Shown here in pieces: positions 53,672 to 64,000 of a stretch of 64,000 bases of DNA (positions are counted from its first letter, which is position 1; the number at the start of each line of letters is the position of its first letter). This DNA is from Pseudomonas fluorescens. GTDB lineage: Bacteria > Pseudomonadota > Gammaproteobacteria > Pseudomonadales > Pseudomonadaceae. Where the stretch lies: assembly GCF_900215245.1 (NCBI RefSeq), contig NZ_LT907842.1, forward strand, positions 1,364,001-1,428,000. Reading direction: 5' to 3'. Below the pieces are notes generated by a model that saw only the letters and a program-made list of their open reading frames with translations, was not told the DNA's origin and searched no databases. A program made the translations under genes and the position numbers.

Positions 53672-54742
53672 TCAGCGGCGCTGATGAATGGATTGCAGAA
53701 TCGCCGCAGAAATATGTTCAAGCGGCAACTCACGCTCCACCGCGCCCAGCTTGAACGCTTCCTTAGGCATTCCGTACACCACACAGGACTCTTCATCCTG
53801 GCCGAGGGTGTGGGCACCGCTGTCATGCATTTCTTTCAGCCCACGGGCGCCATCGTCCCCCATCCCCGTCATGATGATGCCCAGCGCGTTAGCTCCGGCA
53901 CTGCGGGCGACGGAGCGAAACAGCACATCAACGGAGGGACGGTGCCGGCTGACGGGCGGACCGTCGACAATTTCAACCTGGTATTGCGCACCGCTGCGCT
54001 TGAGCACCATGTGCCGACCACCGGGGGCAATCAGCGCGCAACCGGGGATAACCCGGTCGCCATTCTTCGCCTCTCGGACTTCAATCTCACAGAGTCGATT
54101 CAGGCGCTCGGCAAATGCAGCCGTGAAGTGTTCGGGCATGTGCTGCACGATGACTATTCCGGGGCAGACCCTGGGCAGAGCGGTCAACACCAGCTCCAGG
54201 GCCTGAGTGCCGCCGGTAGACGTACCAATCGCGACGATACTTTCGGTGGTGCGCGCCATCGCCTGGGTGCCCGCAGGCAGTATGACGTCGGCACTCAGCC
54301 TCACCGGAACCCGCTCGCTGGAAGGCACCATCCGCTTCATGTTGGCCCGGGCGGCGGCCTTGACGGCACCCGCCAGCTCATCGGAACTTTCGGTCAGAAA
54401 CTGGCGCAAATGGAGTTGTGGCTTGGTAACGATGCTGACCGCACCCGCAGCGAGTGCCTGCATCGTGGTGGCCGCGCCTTTCTCGGTCAAGGTCGAACAG
54501 ATGACCACCGGCGTCGGGTGTTCCGCCATCAATTTTTTCAGAAAGGTAATGCCATCCATGCGTGGCATCTCGATGTCCAACACAATCACATCCGGCCATT
54601 GCTTGTTCATTTTGTCCATGGCGAACACCGGGTCCGCTGCCGCGCCGATGACTTCGATGGCCGGGTCTTGCCCCAGGGTCGCCGTCAGAACCTGGCGAAC
54701 CACGGCTGAATCATCAATGATCAGTACTTTTATCAGGCTCAT
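53672..54742 (-). CDS. cheB: Chemotaxis response regulator protein-glutamate methylesterase CheB
   Basis: This 356-residue protein has an N-terminal receiver with acidic pocket D10/D11, phospho-acceptor Asp56 in [11 protein letters not shown] and the conserved Lys in VTKPQ. The C-terminal methylesterase has the triad in [10 protein letters not shown] (Ser), QHMPEHF (His) and MTGMGDDG (Asp). It removes methyl groups from chemoreceptors and opposes CheR. Last gene of the cluster; start overlaps cheD by 4 nt. Confidence 0.97.
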   Translation of the reverse strand: MSLIKVLIIDDSAVVRQVLTATLGQDPAIEVIGAAADPVFAMDKMNKQWPDVIVLDIEMPRMDGITFLKKLMAEHPTPVVICSTLTEKGAATTMQALAAGAVSIVTKPQLHLRQFLTESSDELAGAVKAAARANMKRMVPSSERVPVRLSADVILPAGTQAMARTTESIVAIGTSTGGTQALELVLTALPRVCPGIVIVQHMPEHFTAAFAERLNRLCEIEVREAKNGDRVIPGCALIAPGGRHMVLKRSGAQYQVEIVDGPPVSRHRPSVDVLFRSVARSAGANALGIIMTGMGDDGARGLKEMHDSGAHTLGQDEESCVVYGMPKEAFKLGAVERELPLEHISAAILQSIHQRR

Positions 54743-55302
54743 GTCGCACGCTCTCCAAGAGGGCTGACGGGTTGTTTCTGCAAGGCCAGGTAGTTGAGTT
54801 CAATGTTGCCGTTGGCAAGGTCGAACACCACGGTTCGGTAACCCACGCCTTCCACGTGGAAGTTGTGACAATGCAAATGGTGCAGGTCGAGCAGGCGCCG
54901 GGCTTGTTCGACATTGCGTTGCCCGACGTAGTGTTTGTCCGAACGCGCCAGACCGGGAAACATGTTCCCGCCGCCGAATACGCTGATTCTGAAATCGGCA
55001 GGTCGGGCCTTACTCGCGTGAATTCGACCGAGTAACAATGCCAGCGCCTCATTGCCGTAACGCCCGTCCAACGCGTGCGAGTTCGGCACTGCGCGTTGGG
55101 GTAACAGGAAGTGGCACATGCCGCCCAACAAGCGCCGGGGGTGCCAGAACACCAGTGCCACACACGACCCCAGCACCGTGCGCAGCCGAATCTCGCCAGC
55201 GCCGAAAAACCACTCTCCGGGATTCAGAAAAACCTCTTGGGGCACTCTGTTTTCAGGCACGTGGCCTCCGGTAGATCGAAGGTTTGATGAGTCGCAGTTC
55301 AT
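54739..55302 (-). CDS. cheD: Chemoreceptor glutamine deamidase CheD
   Basis: This 187-residue deamidase acts on receptor Gln residues. Active-site Cys and His are in [26 protein letters not shown] (near residues 42-68), and Thr is expected in [11 protein letters not shown]. Its start lies 50 nt inside cheR, so the two are translationally coupled with an unusually long overlap; an internal start could shorten it. Confidence 0.93.
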   Translation of the reverse strand: MNCDSSNLRSTGGHVPENRVPQEVFLNPGEWFFGAGEIRLRTVLGSCVALVFWHPRRLLGGMCHFLLPQRAVPNSHALDGRYGNEALALLLGRIHASKARPADFRISVFGGGNMFPGLARSDKHYVGQRNVEQARRLLDLHHLHCHNFHVEGVGYRTVVFDLANGNIELNYLALQKQPVSPLGERAT

Positions 55303-56056
55303 CGGTCACGCCATTGAGGCTCTCCGAGTGGCTCACCAGAAAATACCCGCCGGGTTTGAGATGGTTGATCAGTCGCTGGACCACCTGCACTTTGGTGTCG
55401 TTATCAAAATAGATCATCACGTTACGCAGAAAGATCACGTCAAACATGCCGAGTTTGGGTAACGGATTATTCAAATTGATCGCCTGGAAATCGATCCGCG
55501 CAGCCAGTGCACGATCGACCATGAAGCAGCCATGGTTGGCGCCAACGCCCTTGAGGCAATACTTGTTGAGCAGCGCTTCAGGAATGCCGCGCGTACCTTC
55601 AAGGGGGTAACGCCCTGTCCGGGCTTTGTCCAACACCCGGCTGCTGATGTCCGACGCCACAATCTCCCAGGGCCGGCCCGCGAGGTTGTCCGCCAGGACC
55701 ATCGCCAAGGTATACGGCTCTTCACCGGTCGAGCAGGCGCCACTCCAGATGCGTAAAGGCCCGCTGCCGCGCAGTTCGGGGAGCGCCACATCGCGCAGGA
55801 AATCGAAATGCTTGGGCTCGCGAAAAAAGTAGGTTTCGTTGGTGGTCAACATGTCGACCGCCACCTGCAACTCCGCACTGTCCTTCATCAATAGCTTGTA
55901 GTAAGCCCCGTAGTTAGTGAGCTTGAATAGGTGCAGTCGCTTGGCCAGCCGAGCACTCACCAACTGCTTTTTGGCATCGGACAGGCTGATGCCGGCGATT
56001 CGATGAATGAGGTCACGAAATTGCAGAAACTCAGTGTCGGAGAGAATCACGTTCAT
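55253..56056 (-). CDS. cheR: Chemotaxis protein methyltransferase CheR
   Basis: This 267-residue SAM-dependent methyltransferase adds methyl groups to receptor Glu. The N-terminal helical domain runs to about residue 80, then RIWSGACSTGEEPYTLAMVL (near 100-119) binds SAM, and FDVIFLRNVMIYFDN lies near residue 205. The start overlaps the upstream cheW stop by 4 nt. No pentapeptide-binding extension is obvious. Confidence 0.96.
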   Translation of the reverse strand: MNVILSDTEFLQFRDLIHRIAGISLSDAKKQLVSARLAKRLHLFKLTNYGAYYKLLMKDSAELQVAVDMLTTNETYFFREPKHFDFLRDVALPELRGSGPLRIWSGACSTGEEPYTLAMVLADNLAGRPWEIVASDISSRVLDKARTGRYPLEGTRGIPEALLNKYCLKGVGANHGCFMVDRALAARIDFQAINLNNPLPKLGMFDVIFLRNVMIYFDNDTKVQVVQRLINHLKPGGYFLVSHSESLNGVTDELRLIKPSIYRRPRA

Positions 56057-56601
56057 AAAGACGTTCCCAAAGAAGAATCGGGCGTTGCAGGCAACGAGGA
56101 TTCGAGGGTGGCCAGCACCTCCACGTGCTCCAGGGACAACACCCGACCGATGTCCAGCAACAGCACAAAGCCGCTCTCCAACTTACCGATGCCCAGTAGA
56201 AAGTCAGCCCTGACATCGCTGCCGAAGTTCAACGAGGGTTCGATGTCCTGATCGGCGATTTCAAGCACTTCACTGACCGCATCGACAATGATCCCCACGA
56301 GCTTGCGCGCCGCGCCGGACTGGACTTCGAGGATCACAAAACACGTCCTTGAGGTCTGCACCGTGCGCTCACCACGAAAACGCACCCCCAGGTCCAGCAC
56401 GGGAACCGCAGCGCCGCGCAGGTTGATCACGCCACGTATGCTGGAGGGCAACAACGGTACGCTGGTGATCGGCCCATATTCGATGATCTCCCGCACATTG
56501 AGCGTGCCCACGGCGAACATTTCATCGCCCAGTTCAAAGGTGAGGTATTGGCTCGGGCTTGAGACTGGGGTACTGCCTGGACTTTCGATGGATAGCGCCA
56601 T
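56053..56601 (-). CDS. cheW: Chemotaxis coupling protein CheW (first copy from cheR)
   Basis: This 182-residue protein has an SH3-like CheW domain (YLTFELGDEMFAVGTLNVREIIEYG; RGVINLRGAAVPVLDL). The C-terminal tail is about 30 residues longer than a minimal CheW and Ser/Pro-rich. It links receptor and CheA. Two different CheW genes lie side by side. Confidence 0.96.
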   Translation of the reverse strand: MALSIESPGSTPVSSPSQYLTFELGDEMFAVGTLNVREIIEYGPITSVPLLPSSIRGVINLRGAAVPVLDLGVRFRGERTVQTSRTCFVILEVQSGAARKLVGIIVDAVSEVLEIADQDIEPSLNFGSDVRADFLLGIGKLESGFVLLLDIGRVLSLEHVEVLATLESSLPATPDSSLGTSL

Positions 56602-56662
56602 GATTCACCTCGGACCCATTACATTCCGGACGCGCCTGAAGACGCGGCCCTACGCGCCACGC

Positions 56663-57169
56663 TCACATCAAGCCGGCTATCTCATCGACACACAACACAT
56701 GCTCAATTTGCAGCAGCGTCACAAACTCACCGCGCACCTTGGTCATCCCCTGGATGAAGTCAGCGCGAATATGATTGCCGAACGCCGGGGTGGGCTTGAT
56801 ATCGATATCGAGTATCTCGATCACCTCGCTGACCGAGTCGACCACCACCCCCAAGACCAATGACTCGCCCTGCTTCGCCGCCTCCAGAATGACGATGCAC
56901 GTCCGGCTGCCCAGTACCGTCACGCCCTTGCCAAACCGTGCCTTGAGGTCGACGACCGGCACGACCGAACCGCGAAGATTAATCACCCCGCGTAAAAATG
57001 TCGGCATCATCGGCACGGTCGTCACCTGGTTGTATTCGATGATTTCGCGAACACTCAGGGTATTGACCGCGTACATTTCCTGATCTGCCAAGAAGGTCAG
57101 GTACTGCAAAGGCTCATCAACGGGTGTCTGCCGTTCAAGCCCGTCCGACACACTGGCTGAGGCACTCAT
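56663..57169 (-). CDS. cheW: Chemotaxis coupling protein CheW (second copy)
   Basis: This 168-residue CheW domain shares YLTFLADQEMYAVNTLSVREIIEYN and RGVINLRGSVVPVVDLKARFG with its neighbour but differs through much of the rest, so the pair arose by an old duplication. It lies 3 nt after the receptor gene stop. It may favour one of the two receptors in this operon. Confidence 0.96.
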   Translation of the reverse strand: MSASASVSDGLERQTPVDEPLQYLTFLADQEMYAVNTLSVREIIEYNQVTTVPMMPTFLRGVINLRGSVVPVVDLKARFGKGVTVLGSRTCIVILEAAKQGESLVLGVVVDSVSEVIEILDIDIKPTPAFGNHIRADFIQGMTKVRGEFVTLLQIEHVLCVDEIAGLM

Positions 57170-57172
57170 GGG

Positions 57173-59590
57173 TCAACTCCCGAAGCGGACGAACCCGCCC
57201 TCCACCGAACGATTGTCGGCGTCCAGCGTTAACGCTGCACGGCTGATGGTGGGTAGCGAGGCAGTGCGCCCGGCACGTTTGGTTTGTACGGTGAAGAAGC
57301 CCATGAGCTCCTGCAACTGCTCGGCCTGGCCACTCATTTCCTCGGCAGTCGCCGCCAGCTCTTCGGAGGCTGAAGCGTTTTGCTGAGTCAGTTGGCTCAT
57401 CTGCGACATCGCACTGTTTATTTGCTCGGACCCGATGGACTGTTCTTCCGAGGCTGCGGCGATCTCCTGCACCAGGTCAGAGGTCTTGGCAATCGAAGGC
57501 ACAATCTCATCCAGCAGGTTGCCCGCCCGTTCAGCCAAGGCCACGCTGTTCTTGGCCACTTCACTGATTTCCTGTGCGGCAATCTGGCTGCGCTCGGCCA
57601 GTTTGCGCACTTCTGCCGCCACCACTGCGAACCCTTTGCCGTGCTCACCGGCCCGCGCGGCTTCGATCGCGGCATTGAGCGCCAGCAGATTGGTCTGGTA
57701 AGCGATAGAGTCGACGATGCCGATTTTTTCAGCGATGGTCTTCATCGCCGCCACGGTATCCTTCACGGCTCGGCCGCCTTCTGAGGCTTCCTTGTTGGCC
57801 TTGCCCGCCATGCCATCGGTCACCTTGGCATTTTCGGTGTTCTGGGCAATGGACGCGGACATTTGCTCCATCGATGCAGAAGTCTGCTCCACCGAAGCCG
57901 CTTGCTCGGAGGCCGACTGGCTCATGCTTTGGGCGGTGGCGGAGATTTCTTCCGAGGCACTGGACAGCGAATCGGCTGAGCCGCGCACTTCGCCGATGAT
58001 TTCCGAGAGTTTTTCCACGGTGCCGTTAACCGAGGTCTTGAGTTCCAGGAACTTGCCTTGGTAGTCACCGGTGATGCTGCGGGTCAGGTCACCGTTGGAC
58101 ATTGCCGACAACACGTCCATCGCTTCGGTAATCGGCTCGATGATCGCGTCCAGAGAACCATTGATACCCTGAATGATGCGGCGGAAATCGCCCTGGTGCC
58201 GCGCGACGTCAGGCCGGGTGTCCAGTTTGCCGATCAGCGCACTGTCACTGATCTGGGTGGTGTCTTCGACGAGCGCGAGGATATTGGCGCGCAGCTGCTC
58301 GATGTTCTCATTGATAAAGGCTTTTTTGCCCGGGAATTGCTCCAGTGACGCCGCCAGATCGCCTTCGCCGAACGCGCGAATACAGGCCATGGCTTTCTTC
58401 TTGACGTTGATGTGGCCGCTGACCATCTCATTGATGCCCTGACCGATATCACGGTACGAGCCGCGGAAGCGATCGACATCGATCATGACGTCAATGTCAC
58501 CTTTTTCGTGCTCGCTGGACATGTGCTTCATATCATTGATCAGCGCCAGGACATTGGTGCGTAACAGCTCGATATTTTCATTGATAAACGCTTTTTTGCC
58601 GGGGAATGACTCAAGAGGCGCCGACAAATCACCCTCACCGAATGAGCGAATGCAGGCCATGGCTTTTTTCTTCACCGCGATGTGGCCGTTGACCATATCG
58701 TTGATGCCCTGGGCCATGGAGCGGTAACTGCCTTGAAAGCGATCGGCCGCGATCTGCACGTCAATGTCACCTTTGTCGTGGGCAGCGGACATTCGGTCCA
58801 TCTCCACAATCAACTCGTGCAAGCCCTGCCCCAGCTGCTGCATGCTCGCCATCAGACTGGTGGTGTCACCCGCCTTGAGGGTTGCTTTTGCGTTCAGGTC
58901 ACCGGCGGACAGACGTGCAGCAAAGTCGCGAACCACGGCGGGTTCAGCACCCAGTTGGCGCATCAGGTTTCGGCCCAGGAATGTTCCGATCAGCACGGTC
59001 GCGAACAGGGTCAAACCGCTCACCAACAGAATGATGTAGCGCGCATTCTTCTCAGTGGCGGTGGCCAGCAGTTGGCCCTTGCGCCCCAGTTCCAGGTTGT
59101 ATTCACGCAGGTCACTGACCACCTTCAGCACCGACGCCTGCAATGGCTGGCTCGCCTCAATCAAAGCCCGCGCCGAGGCTTGGTCGCCTTCGTTGATGAG
59201 CTTGTCGAACTGCCCCTGCGAGGCGGTCAATTCACCCAAGTGGGCGCGCAGTTGTTTCAACAGCGACGCGTCATGGTCGTCAGAGACCAACTCGGCCTCA
59301 TAGTGATCCAGGGCTTTGCCAATTGAACTGAAGTGCTGTGCCACGCTCTGCGCGTAACCCGGGAGGACACTTTTCCCGGGATCGTTCAAGTGCTGCCATT
59401 GCAAACCATGAAGGTCGCCTACAGCCGTTGCGACCTGGTCGATTTCCAGCAGGCTGGGCACCGTGTTGGCGTTGCCGTAACTGGCGCTCGAATTGATTTC
59501 ACCGGCCAGGTACAGGCTGGTGCCACCCAATACGAGGACACCCAGCACTGCCGTGAAAACCAACAACATTATATTTTTGATAACGGTCAT
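57173..59590 (-). CDS. Methyl-accepting chemotaxis protein with repeated HAMP-like units
   Basis: The protein has 805 residues from the ATG at 59590 (AGGAG, 9 nt spacing); the ATG at 59617 overlaps the cheA stop but has no SD. Topology: membrane helix near residues 5-27, periplasmic helical ligand domain to about 180, second helix near 185-205, then a HAMP and at least two near-identical repeat units ([17 protein letters not shown] and [16 protein letters not shown]), and a C-terminal signalling domain with the [24 protein letters not shown] hairpin. Ligand unknown. Confidence 0.95.
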   Translation of the reverse strand: MTVIKNIMLLVFTAVLGVLVLGGTSLYLAGEINSSASYGNANTVPSLLEIDQVATAVGDLHGLQWQHLNDPGKSVLPGYAQSVAQHFSSIGKALDHYEAELVSDDHDASLLKQLRAHLGELTASQGQFDKLINEGDQASARALIEASQPLQASVLKVVSDLREYNLELGRKGQLLATATEKNARYIILLVSGLTLFATVLIGTFLGRNLMRQLGAEPAVVRDFAARLSAGDLNAKATLKAGDTTSLMASMQQLGQGLHELIVEMDRMSAAHDKGDIDVQIAADRFQGSYRSMAQGINDMVNGHIAVKKKAMACIRSFGEGDLSAPLESFPGKKAFINENIELLRTNVLALINDMKHMSSEHEKGDIDVMIDVDRFRGSYRDIGQGINEMVSGHINVKKKAMACIRAFGEGDLAASLEQFPGKKAFINENIEQLRANILALVEDTTQISDSALIGKLDTRPDVARHQGDFRRIIQGINGSLDAIIEPITEAMDVLSAMSNGDLTRSITGDYQGKFLELKTSVNGTVEKLSEIIGEVRGSADSLSSASEEISATAQSMSQSASEQAASVEQTSASMEQMSASIAQNTENAKVTDGMAGKANKEASEGGRAVKDTVAAMKTIAEKIGIVDSIAYQTNLLALNAAIEAARAGEHGKGFAVVAAEVRKLAERSQIAAQEISEVAKNSVALAERAGNLLDEIVPSIAKTSDLVQEIAAASEEQSIGSEQINSAMSQMSQLTQQNASASEELAATAEEMSGQAEQLQELMGFFTVQTKRAGRTASLPTISRAALTLDADNRSVEGGFVRFGS

Positions 59591-59616
59591 GGCGAGGAAC
59601 TCCTGATGACGCTTCA

Positions 59617-61770
59617 TTAAGTCGACTGAGGACTTGGAATCGAACGGTTATTGGCTTCCTTGGCAACGAGTCCTAACAAATTGGGAACATCCAGAATCAG
59701 CGCAACAGCGCCGTTGCCCAGGATCGTGAATCCCCCGAGCCCATGGGCTTCACCGAACACTTTGCCGAGTGGCTTGATCACGGTTTGAAACTCCCCCTGC
59801 AAGCGATCAACCACCAGGCCGGCACGCAGCCCCGCGTAGTGCACGACAACCACGTTTTCTCGGCTGCCGGCCGGTTCTTGCACATCAAACATGTCCCGCA
59901 GCCGCAGGATCGGCAGCACATCGCCACGCAGGTCGAGGTAGCCCGCGTCAGCATCCCGCCCAGAGGCGAGCTCGATGCACTCCTCCACCATGTTCAGCGG
60001 GATGACATAAGAACCCTTGCCGACGCCGATCAGAAACCCGTCAATGATCGCCAGCGTCAGCGGCAAACGGATGCGCACCGTCGTGCCCAGCCCTTCTTCG
60101 CTTTCCAGGCTCACACTGCCGCGCAACGCCGTGATATTCCTTTTCACCACGTCCATGCCGACCCCTCGGCCGGACAGGTTGCTGACCTGATCGGCCGTGG
60201 AAAACCCGGGTTCGAAAATCAAATTCAGAATGTCTTTGTCTGGCAGTACCTGACCTTCAGCCACCAGGCCACGCTCGCGGGCCTTCGCCAGGATTTTGTC
60301 CTTGGCCAATCCGCCGCCGTCGTCCGACACTTCGATGACGATACTGCCGGACTCGTGATAGGCATTCAGGCGTACGGTGCCCTGCTCGGGCTTGCCCCGC
60401 AGCAGGCGAGTGGACGCGGCCTCGATGCCGTGGTCCATGGCATTTCGCACCAAGTGCGTGAGCGGGTCACCGATCCGCTCGACGACGGTTTTGTCCAACT
60501 CGGTTTCGCCGCCGCCAATGCGCAGTACGATGTCTTTGCCCAATTCTTTGGACACGTCGCGCACCACTCGCTGGAAACGCGTGAAGGTTGCTCCAATCTG
60601 CACCATGCGCAGGGTCAACGCCGAATCACGGACCTCTTCAACCAACCGAGACAACAGACTGGTGGCCTCGATCATCTCGCCTATGCCGCTACGCACCGCC
60701 ACCAGATTGGCGCCGGCACCGGCGATGATCAGCTCACCGACCAGGTTGATCAGTTGATCCAGCTTGGCGGCATCGACCCGAATCAGATTGCCATCGTTAC
60801 TCGCGGTGCCTTTACCGGCCTTGATCGACGGCGCGGCCGCATCCGGCAGTGCGTCAAGTTCACCCCGCGGTTCGGCCGCTGCCGGCTGCCCCTCCTGGGC
60901 GACGAGCACGGCTTGCGACGCCGTCAGGCTGGCGCAGCGAACCAGTAACTCAAGCAACTCGTCATTGCCTTCCGGCAGTGCGTCGATGTGCGCCCGACAC
61001 GTTTGCACAGAGGCGTGCGGCGCGAGGATCTGCACGAGCGCGTCATCGCGAACAAAGTCAAACGCGCCGTCGATGACCTCCCGGGAGGCGTCGCTGGCCA
61101 GCGCCAGCTCAAAGCCCAGGTAGTTGGTTTCCGGGTTCATGGACGCGATAGGCGGCAACGCGTCGAACAGCGTGACGGTCTGCAGCAACCTTCCCAACGT
61201 GCTCAGGTAGCGCAGGAATGCCAAGGGGTCCATGCCATTGCGCAACACATCCGGACCAAAGCGCAGGGACAAATGCCAGTGGCCGGGGCCGGCATCCTGG
61301 GTATCCTGGGCATCCGCCGACAGCGGGCCTTGATGGGCCGGTGCCGCCGTCGCTACCGAGGCGTCCAGGTACAAGGCAAGCCGGTCAACCAGACGATGGC
61401 CTCGGACCTGCAAAGGTTCGTCCAACCGATCCAGGTTGCCATCTTCGGCCAGCAGGTCGATCAATTGAGCGATGTGGTCACGGGCGTCGAGAAACAGCGC
61501 ACTCAGCGCCTCATCGACGCGGACCTCCAGGCTACGTACCCGGTCCAGCACGCTTTCAGCGACATGGGTGAACTCAACGATGGGCATCAAGCCAAACAAG
61601 CCGGCCGAACCTTTGATGGTGTGGGCCACCCGGAACAGGCCATTGATGGTGTCCATGTCGTGGGGAGACTGCTCGATCTGCAGCAGCGCGTCTTCCATCT
61701 GCAACAGCAGCTCGCGACTTTCAGCGATGAAGGTCTGCAGCACGTCGTCCATGTTCATAGGCTGGGCCAT
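59617..61770 (-). CDS. cheA: Chemotaxis histidine kinase CheA
   Basis: The protein has 717 residues. P1 contains the phospho-acceptor His50 in [16 protein letters not shown] long P2-like linker follows. Dimerisation P3 starts near residue 350 ([26 protein letters not shown]), the ATPase has [18 protein letters not shown] and [12 protein letters not shown], and the C-terminal CheW-like P5 starts near 590. The ATG at 61770 (GGAG, 9 nt) is chosen; MNMDD at 61758 is an alternative. Confidence 0.97.
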   Translation of the reverse strand: MAQPMNMDDVLQTFIAESRELLLQMEDALLQIEQSPHDMDTINGLFRVAHTIKGSAGLFGLMPIVEFTHVAESVLDRVRSLEVRVDEALSALFLDARDHIAQLIDLLAEDGNLDRLDEPLQVRGHRLVDRLALYLDASVATAAPAHQGPLSADAQDTQDAGPGHWHLSLRFGPDVLRNGMDPLAFLRYLSTLGRLLQTVTLFDALPPIASMNPETNYLGFELALASDASREVIDGAFDFVRDDALVQILAPHASVQTCRAHIDALPEGNDELLELLVRCASLTASQAVLVAQEGQPAAAEPRGELDALPDAAAPSIKAGKGTASNDGNLIRVDAAKLDQLINLVGELIIAGAGANLVAVRSGIGEMIEATSLLSRLVEEVRDSALTLRMVQIGATFTRFQRVVRDVSKELGKDIVLRIGGGETELDKTVVERIGDPLTHLVRNAMDHGIEAASTRLLRGKPEQGTVRLNAYHESGSIVIEVSDDGGGLAKDKILAKARERGLVAEGQVLPDKDILNLIFEPGFSTADQVSNLSGRGVGMDVVKRNITALRGSVSLESEEGLGTTVRIRLPLTLAIIDGFLIGVGKGSYVIPLNMVEECIELASGRDADAGYLDLRGDVLPILRLRDMFDVQEPAGSRENVVVVHYAGLRAGLVVDRLQGEFQTVIKPLGKVFGEAHGLGGFTILGNGAVALILDVPNLLGLVAKEANNRSIPSPQST

Positions 61771-61774
61771 GGGA

Positions 61775-62092
61775 TCAGGCTCCGCTCGATTGGGCGATAG
61801 ACGTATTGGAGAAGAAGTCCTCAAGACCGCTGAGCCGCAACGCTTCAATGACCGTCGGGCTATGGTTGCTCAGCAGCAGTTGCGCGCCCTCCCTGAGGGA
61901 CTCGCGTTTGATGAGGATCAACAATTGCAAACCGGCGCTGTCCAGTTCGTCGACGTTGGACAAGTCCAATTCGACCTCATGGGCCAGCGGAAACAGCGAC
62001 AACAACACGTCTTTTTGTTCACTGGCCGTGTAGATCGTCAGAGGGCCTTCCATGACCTGGATTCGACGCAGCATCGGGACGGGACTATTCAT
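61775..62092 (-). CDS. STAS domain anti-anti-sigma factor-like protein
   Basis: This 105-residue STAS domain has the phosphorylatable Ser52 in VDELDSAGLQLL. It sits between cheY and cheA in the operon, so it may sense or modulate kinase activity; CheA-linked STAS proteins are known in Che2-like systems. The stop lies 4 nt before the cheA start. Confidence 0.92.
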   Translation of the reverse strand: MNSPVPMLRRIQVMEGPLTIYTASEQKDVLLSLFPLAHEVELDLSNVDELDSAGLQLLILIKRESLREGAQLLLSNHSPTVIEALRLSGLEDFFSNTSIAQSSGA

Positions 62093-62125
62093 GGAAACCT
62101 CCTGGCCAGCGGTCGCCGGCCATCG

Positions 62126-62494
62126 CTAGGGCAGAATCAACTTGGAGACCGCGGTGAGCATCTGCGCCGGCTGAAAGGGCTTGACCATCCAGGCCTTGGC
62201 GCCGGAGGCCTGGCCTTGCTGCTTCATCGCATCGCTGGCTTCCGTGGTCAGCATGATGACGGGCGTGAACTTGTAGGCCGGCAACAGCCTGGCGGCCTTG
62301 ACGAAGCTGAGACCGTCCATGTTGGGCATGTTCACGTCACTGACAATCAGGTGAATTTTGCGTCCATCCAGTTTGCTCAGCGCATCTTTGCCATCACAGC
62401 CTTCGATCACGTCGTAACCTGCGCCTTTGAGCGTGATGCTCACCACCTGCCGGATGGAAGCCGAGTCGTCGACGATCAGAATGGTTTTGCTCAT
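62126..62494 (-). CDS. cheY: Chemotaxis response regulator CheY
   Basis: This 122-residue single-domain receiver has acidic pocket D9/D10, phospho-acceptor Asp53 (VSDVNMPNMDG), the Thr in LTTEAS and the Lys in MVKPF. The ATG at 62494 has AGAGGAG 8 nt upstream; the longer frame is not supported. Phosphorylated by CheA; the output target is unknown. Confidence 0.97.
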   Translation of the reverse strand: MSKTILIVDDSASIRQVVSITLKGAGYDVIEGCDGKDALSKLDGRKIHLIVSDVNMPNMDGLSFVKAARLLPAYKFTPVIMLTTEASDAMKQQGQASGAKAWMVKPFQPAQMLTAVSKLILP

Positions 62495-62507
62495 CGGAAA
62501 AGCTCCT

Positions 62508-63692
62508 CTAGAAAAAGGTGATTTCGCTGGCGTCGGCCTTGGCGTGTGGCTTGCCACCGTGAATAGCGTGTTGCTCAGGCATGGTGTAAGCCGTTGCAAG
62601 CTCTTGCAGCCATTGCTCACTGAGCATCGGGGCAAGGGCATGCCCGCTCAGGCTCGATTGGTGACGCTGATCTAACTGCTCCTGCAACTTGCCCAGGTCA
62701 CGAGTGATCAATGTCAGCATTTGGCTGACGCGGTCCTGAAACTGCAGGGCCACCAACACCTGGGCTATTTCGTCGGCGACCGTTGCACTTTGCTGCTGCA
62801 GGTCATGGCTGTTACGCACAATGGTCTGGGCGTTGCCGCGAAAATGCTCGATAACCTGCGAGACCACCCGCTCCGAGTCGGCGAGGGTCAAGGTGTCTTG
62901 TTCGGCGTGGTGGCGGGACATTTGCACCGTGCGTGCAATCGCGGCGTTGACGGTAATCACCGTTTCACTGATCTTGCGCCCGGTCTCGCCGGACATACTC
63001 GACAACTTACGCACCTCATCGGCGACCACCGCAAAACCTCGCCCCGCGTCACCGGCACGGGCAGCTTCGATGGCCGCGTTGAGGGCCAGCAGGTTGGTCT
63101 GGCTGGCGATGTCGCCGACAAACTTGGCCATCTGCTGAAGTTGCTCAGTGAAGCTGGACAGCTGCATGACCTCTTTGAGTTCGTTCTCTTTATTGGAAAG
63201 CGCAGCACGCAGGGCCAGTACGATGGAATTAAGGTCACGTTGGCCGACTTCCAGTAAGTCGACCAGTTGCTGGGAAGCATCCTGGCCACCAAGGCTGGAT
63301 ACGCTGTGACTGATGTTTGCTGACAGCGTGCCGAAACGCTCGCTGAGCTTGAGGATGGCGGTTTCGCTGAGCTGGCGGGCGGCTTCTATCTGCCGGGACC
63401 AGACCGGAAGCACGCCCTGGCATACGTCTGCCAGGCCCGAATCGACGGCCAGTGCCGCCGAGCCCGCGACCGGTTGCTCAAGCGGCTGGCACAGGCGGCG
63501 CCAATGCGCCTGGTGCGTGCGGTGTGCCCAAAGCCCCAGACCGATGCAAACCAGCAACACAACGCCCCCCGCGCCCACAGCCCTTGCGCCGAAGCCGTCG
63601 CTGTAGGCCACCGCAAGGCCGCCCAACAGGCCCGAAAAAGCGACGGGAAACATCGTCAAAGCAGCCGAAGGGGTGGGGGTCTGTTCGCTCAC
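62508..63692 (-). CDS. Short methyl-accepting chemotaxis protein with N-terminal membrane segments
   Basis: This 394-residue receptor has no periplasmic ligand domain: two hydrophobic stretches lie near residues 14-28 and 33-52, joined by a short loop. The cytosolic signalling domain contains [36 protein letters not shown] near residues 200-235. The start is GTG at 63692 with GGGAG 9 nt upstream; the longer frame begins with TTG at 63710. It is the first gene of the operon and resembles CttP-type receptors of Che2 clusters. Ligand unknown. Confidence 0.92.
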   Translation of the reverse strand: MSEQTPTPSAALTMFPVAFSGLLGGLAVAYSDGFGARAVGAGGVVLLVCIGLGLWAHRTHQAHWRRLCQPLEQPVAGSAALAVDSGLADVCQGVLPVWSRQIEAARQLSETAILKLSERFGTLSANISHSVSSLGGQDASQQLVDLLEVGQRDLNSIVLALRAALSNKENELKEVMQLSSFTEQLQQMAKFVGDIASQTNLLALNAAIEAARAGDAGRGFAVVADEVRKLSSMSGETGRKISETVITVNAAIARTVQMSRHHAEQDTLTLADSERVVSQVIEHFRGNAQTIVRNSHDLQQQSATVADEIAQVLVALQFQDRVSQMLTLITRDLGKLQEQLDQRHQSSLSGHALAPMLSEQWLQELATAYTMPEQHAIHGGKPHAKADASEITFF

Positions 63693-63854
63693 GATGTGTC
63701 TCCCAGTCAACGCAATCCTGACCGGTTGATCGGTGGTTAGATTGCTTGAGAGAGATACTGGCTAAATAATGGCATGAAGACCATCAGACCATCCCTATTC
63801 TAGGGTAGGGATACCGGAAAATCGGGTAGGAAAATCCCTACCCAAATGTGCCGT

Positions 63855-64000
63855 TCAAGAAATACCCAAGGTCATGGCGAACCGAACAATGTCGGCGGTG
63901 GAGCTGAACCCCATCTTGTCCATCAGCCGGGTTTTGTGGGTACTGACGGTCTTGTTACTGATGACCAACTGTTCGGCGATCTGGTTGACGCTCATGCCGT
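63855..64000 (-). CDS. LuxR-type response regulator, C-terminal part
   Basis: The last 48 codons and stop of a minus-strand gene are present. The translation MSVNQIAEQLVISNKTVSTHKTRLMDK is a LuxR/NarL helix-turn-helix. The N-terminal receiver should lie beyond the right edge. It lies 163 nt from the MCP gene and may regulate it. Confidence 0.85.
   Translation of the reverse strand, partial: GMSVNQIAEQLVISNKTVSTHKTRLMDKMGFSSTADIVRFAMTLGIS

Overview
The window looks like the chromosome of a Pseudomonas of the fluorescens group. The evidence is high GC with strong third-position bias, many inverted pairs of the GTGGGAGC-GGCTTGC REP repeat between genes, and gene order that follows the P. aeruginosa PA4021-PA4067 neighbourhood in two blocks: EatR-exaC-eat-eutBC-GNAT-DedA-MtfA-ppa, and dxs-btuF-ribA-thiL-nusB-ribH-ribBA-ribE-ribD-nrdR ... 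zinc operon-oprG. No rRNA, tRNA, CRISPR array or intact insertion sequence was seen. All product names come from reading the translations and gene context; no database search was run.

Layout. 1-6.9 kb: ethanolamine catabolism (partial EatR-type sigma-54 activator, acetaldehyde dehydrogenase, ethanolamine permease, ethanolamine ammonia-lyase EutBC) with a well-spaced GG-N10-GC sigma-54 promoter. 7-9.4 kb: DedA membrane protein, MtfA-like peptidase, pyrophosphatase. 9.5-12.7 kb: accessory stretch with an S24/XRE repressor, a possible small transcript, a class II Fic protein and a small DUF3077-type protein with a long repeat-bearing leader. 12.8-20 kb: an apparently self-contained cluster of permease, beta-amino-acid transaminase-like enzyme, TetR regulator, acetoacetyl-CoA synthetase-like ligase, cysteine-less thiolase and DUF35 protein; matching palindromes lie before the permease and before the ligase. 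I read it as a beta-amino acid catabolic system. 20-26.3 kb: YcaC-like hydrolase, then a minus-strand yjfIJKLMC-like operon (DUF2170, PspA, rhomboid, DUF2491, DUF350, DUF1190, glutathionylspermidine synthase-like) with twin CTCACGCGTGAG palindromes in front. 26.7-32.4 kb: a giant HrpK-like protein with an internal duplication, an NQO/MerR pair and a second Fic protein with its own inverted repeats.

32.5-49 kb is mostly core: xseB-ispA-dxs, BtuB receptor, BtuF, riboflavin genes, thiL, nusB, nrdR, a lipoprotein, a methyltransferase and a CnoX-like thioredoxin. A 160-bp almost perfectly palindromic element abuts the thiL start codon, and pgpA is missing from its usual place. 49.5-53.6 kb: a candidate Zur box, ZrgA (DUF2796), an ABC transporter and a DUF3299 protein (zinc-responsive operon), then oprG with an ANR-like box. 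53.7-63.7 kb: a complete minus-strand chemosensory operon (MCP, CheY, STAS, CheA, poly-HAMP MCP, two CheW, CheR, CheD, CheB). A LuxR-type regulator is cut by the right edge.
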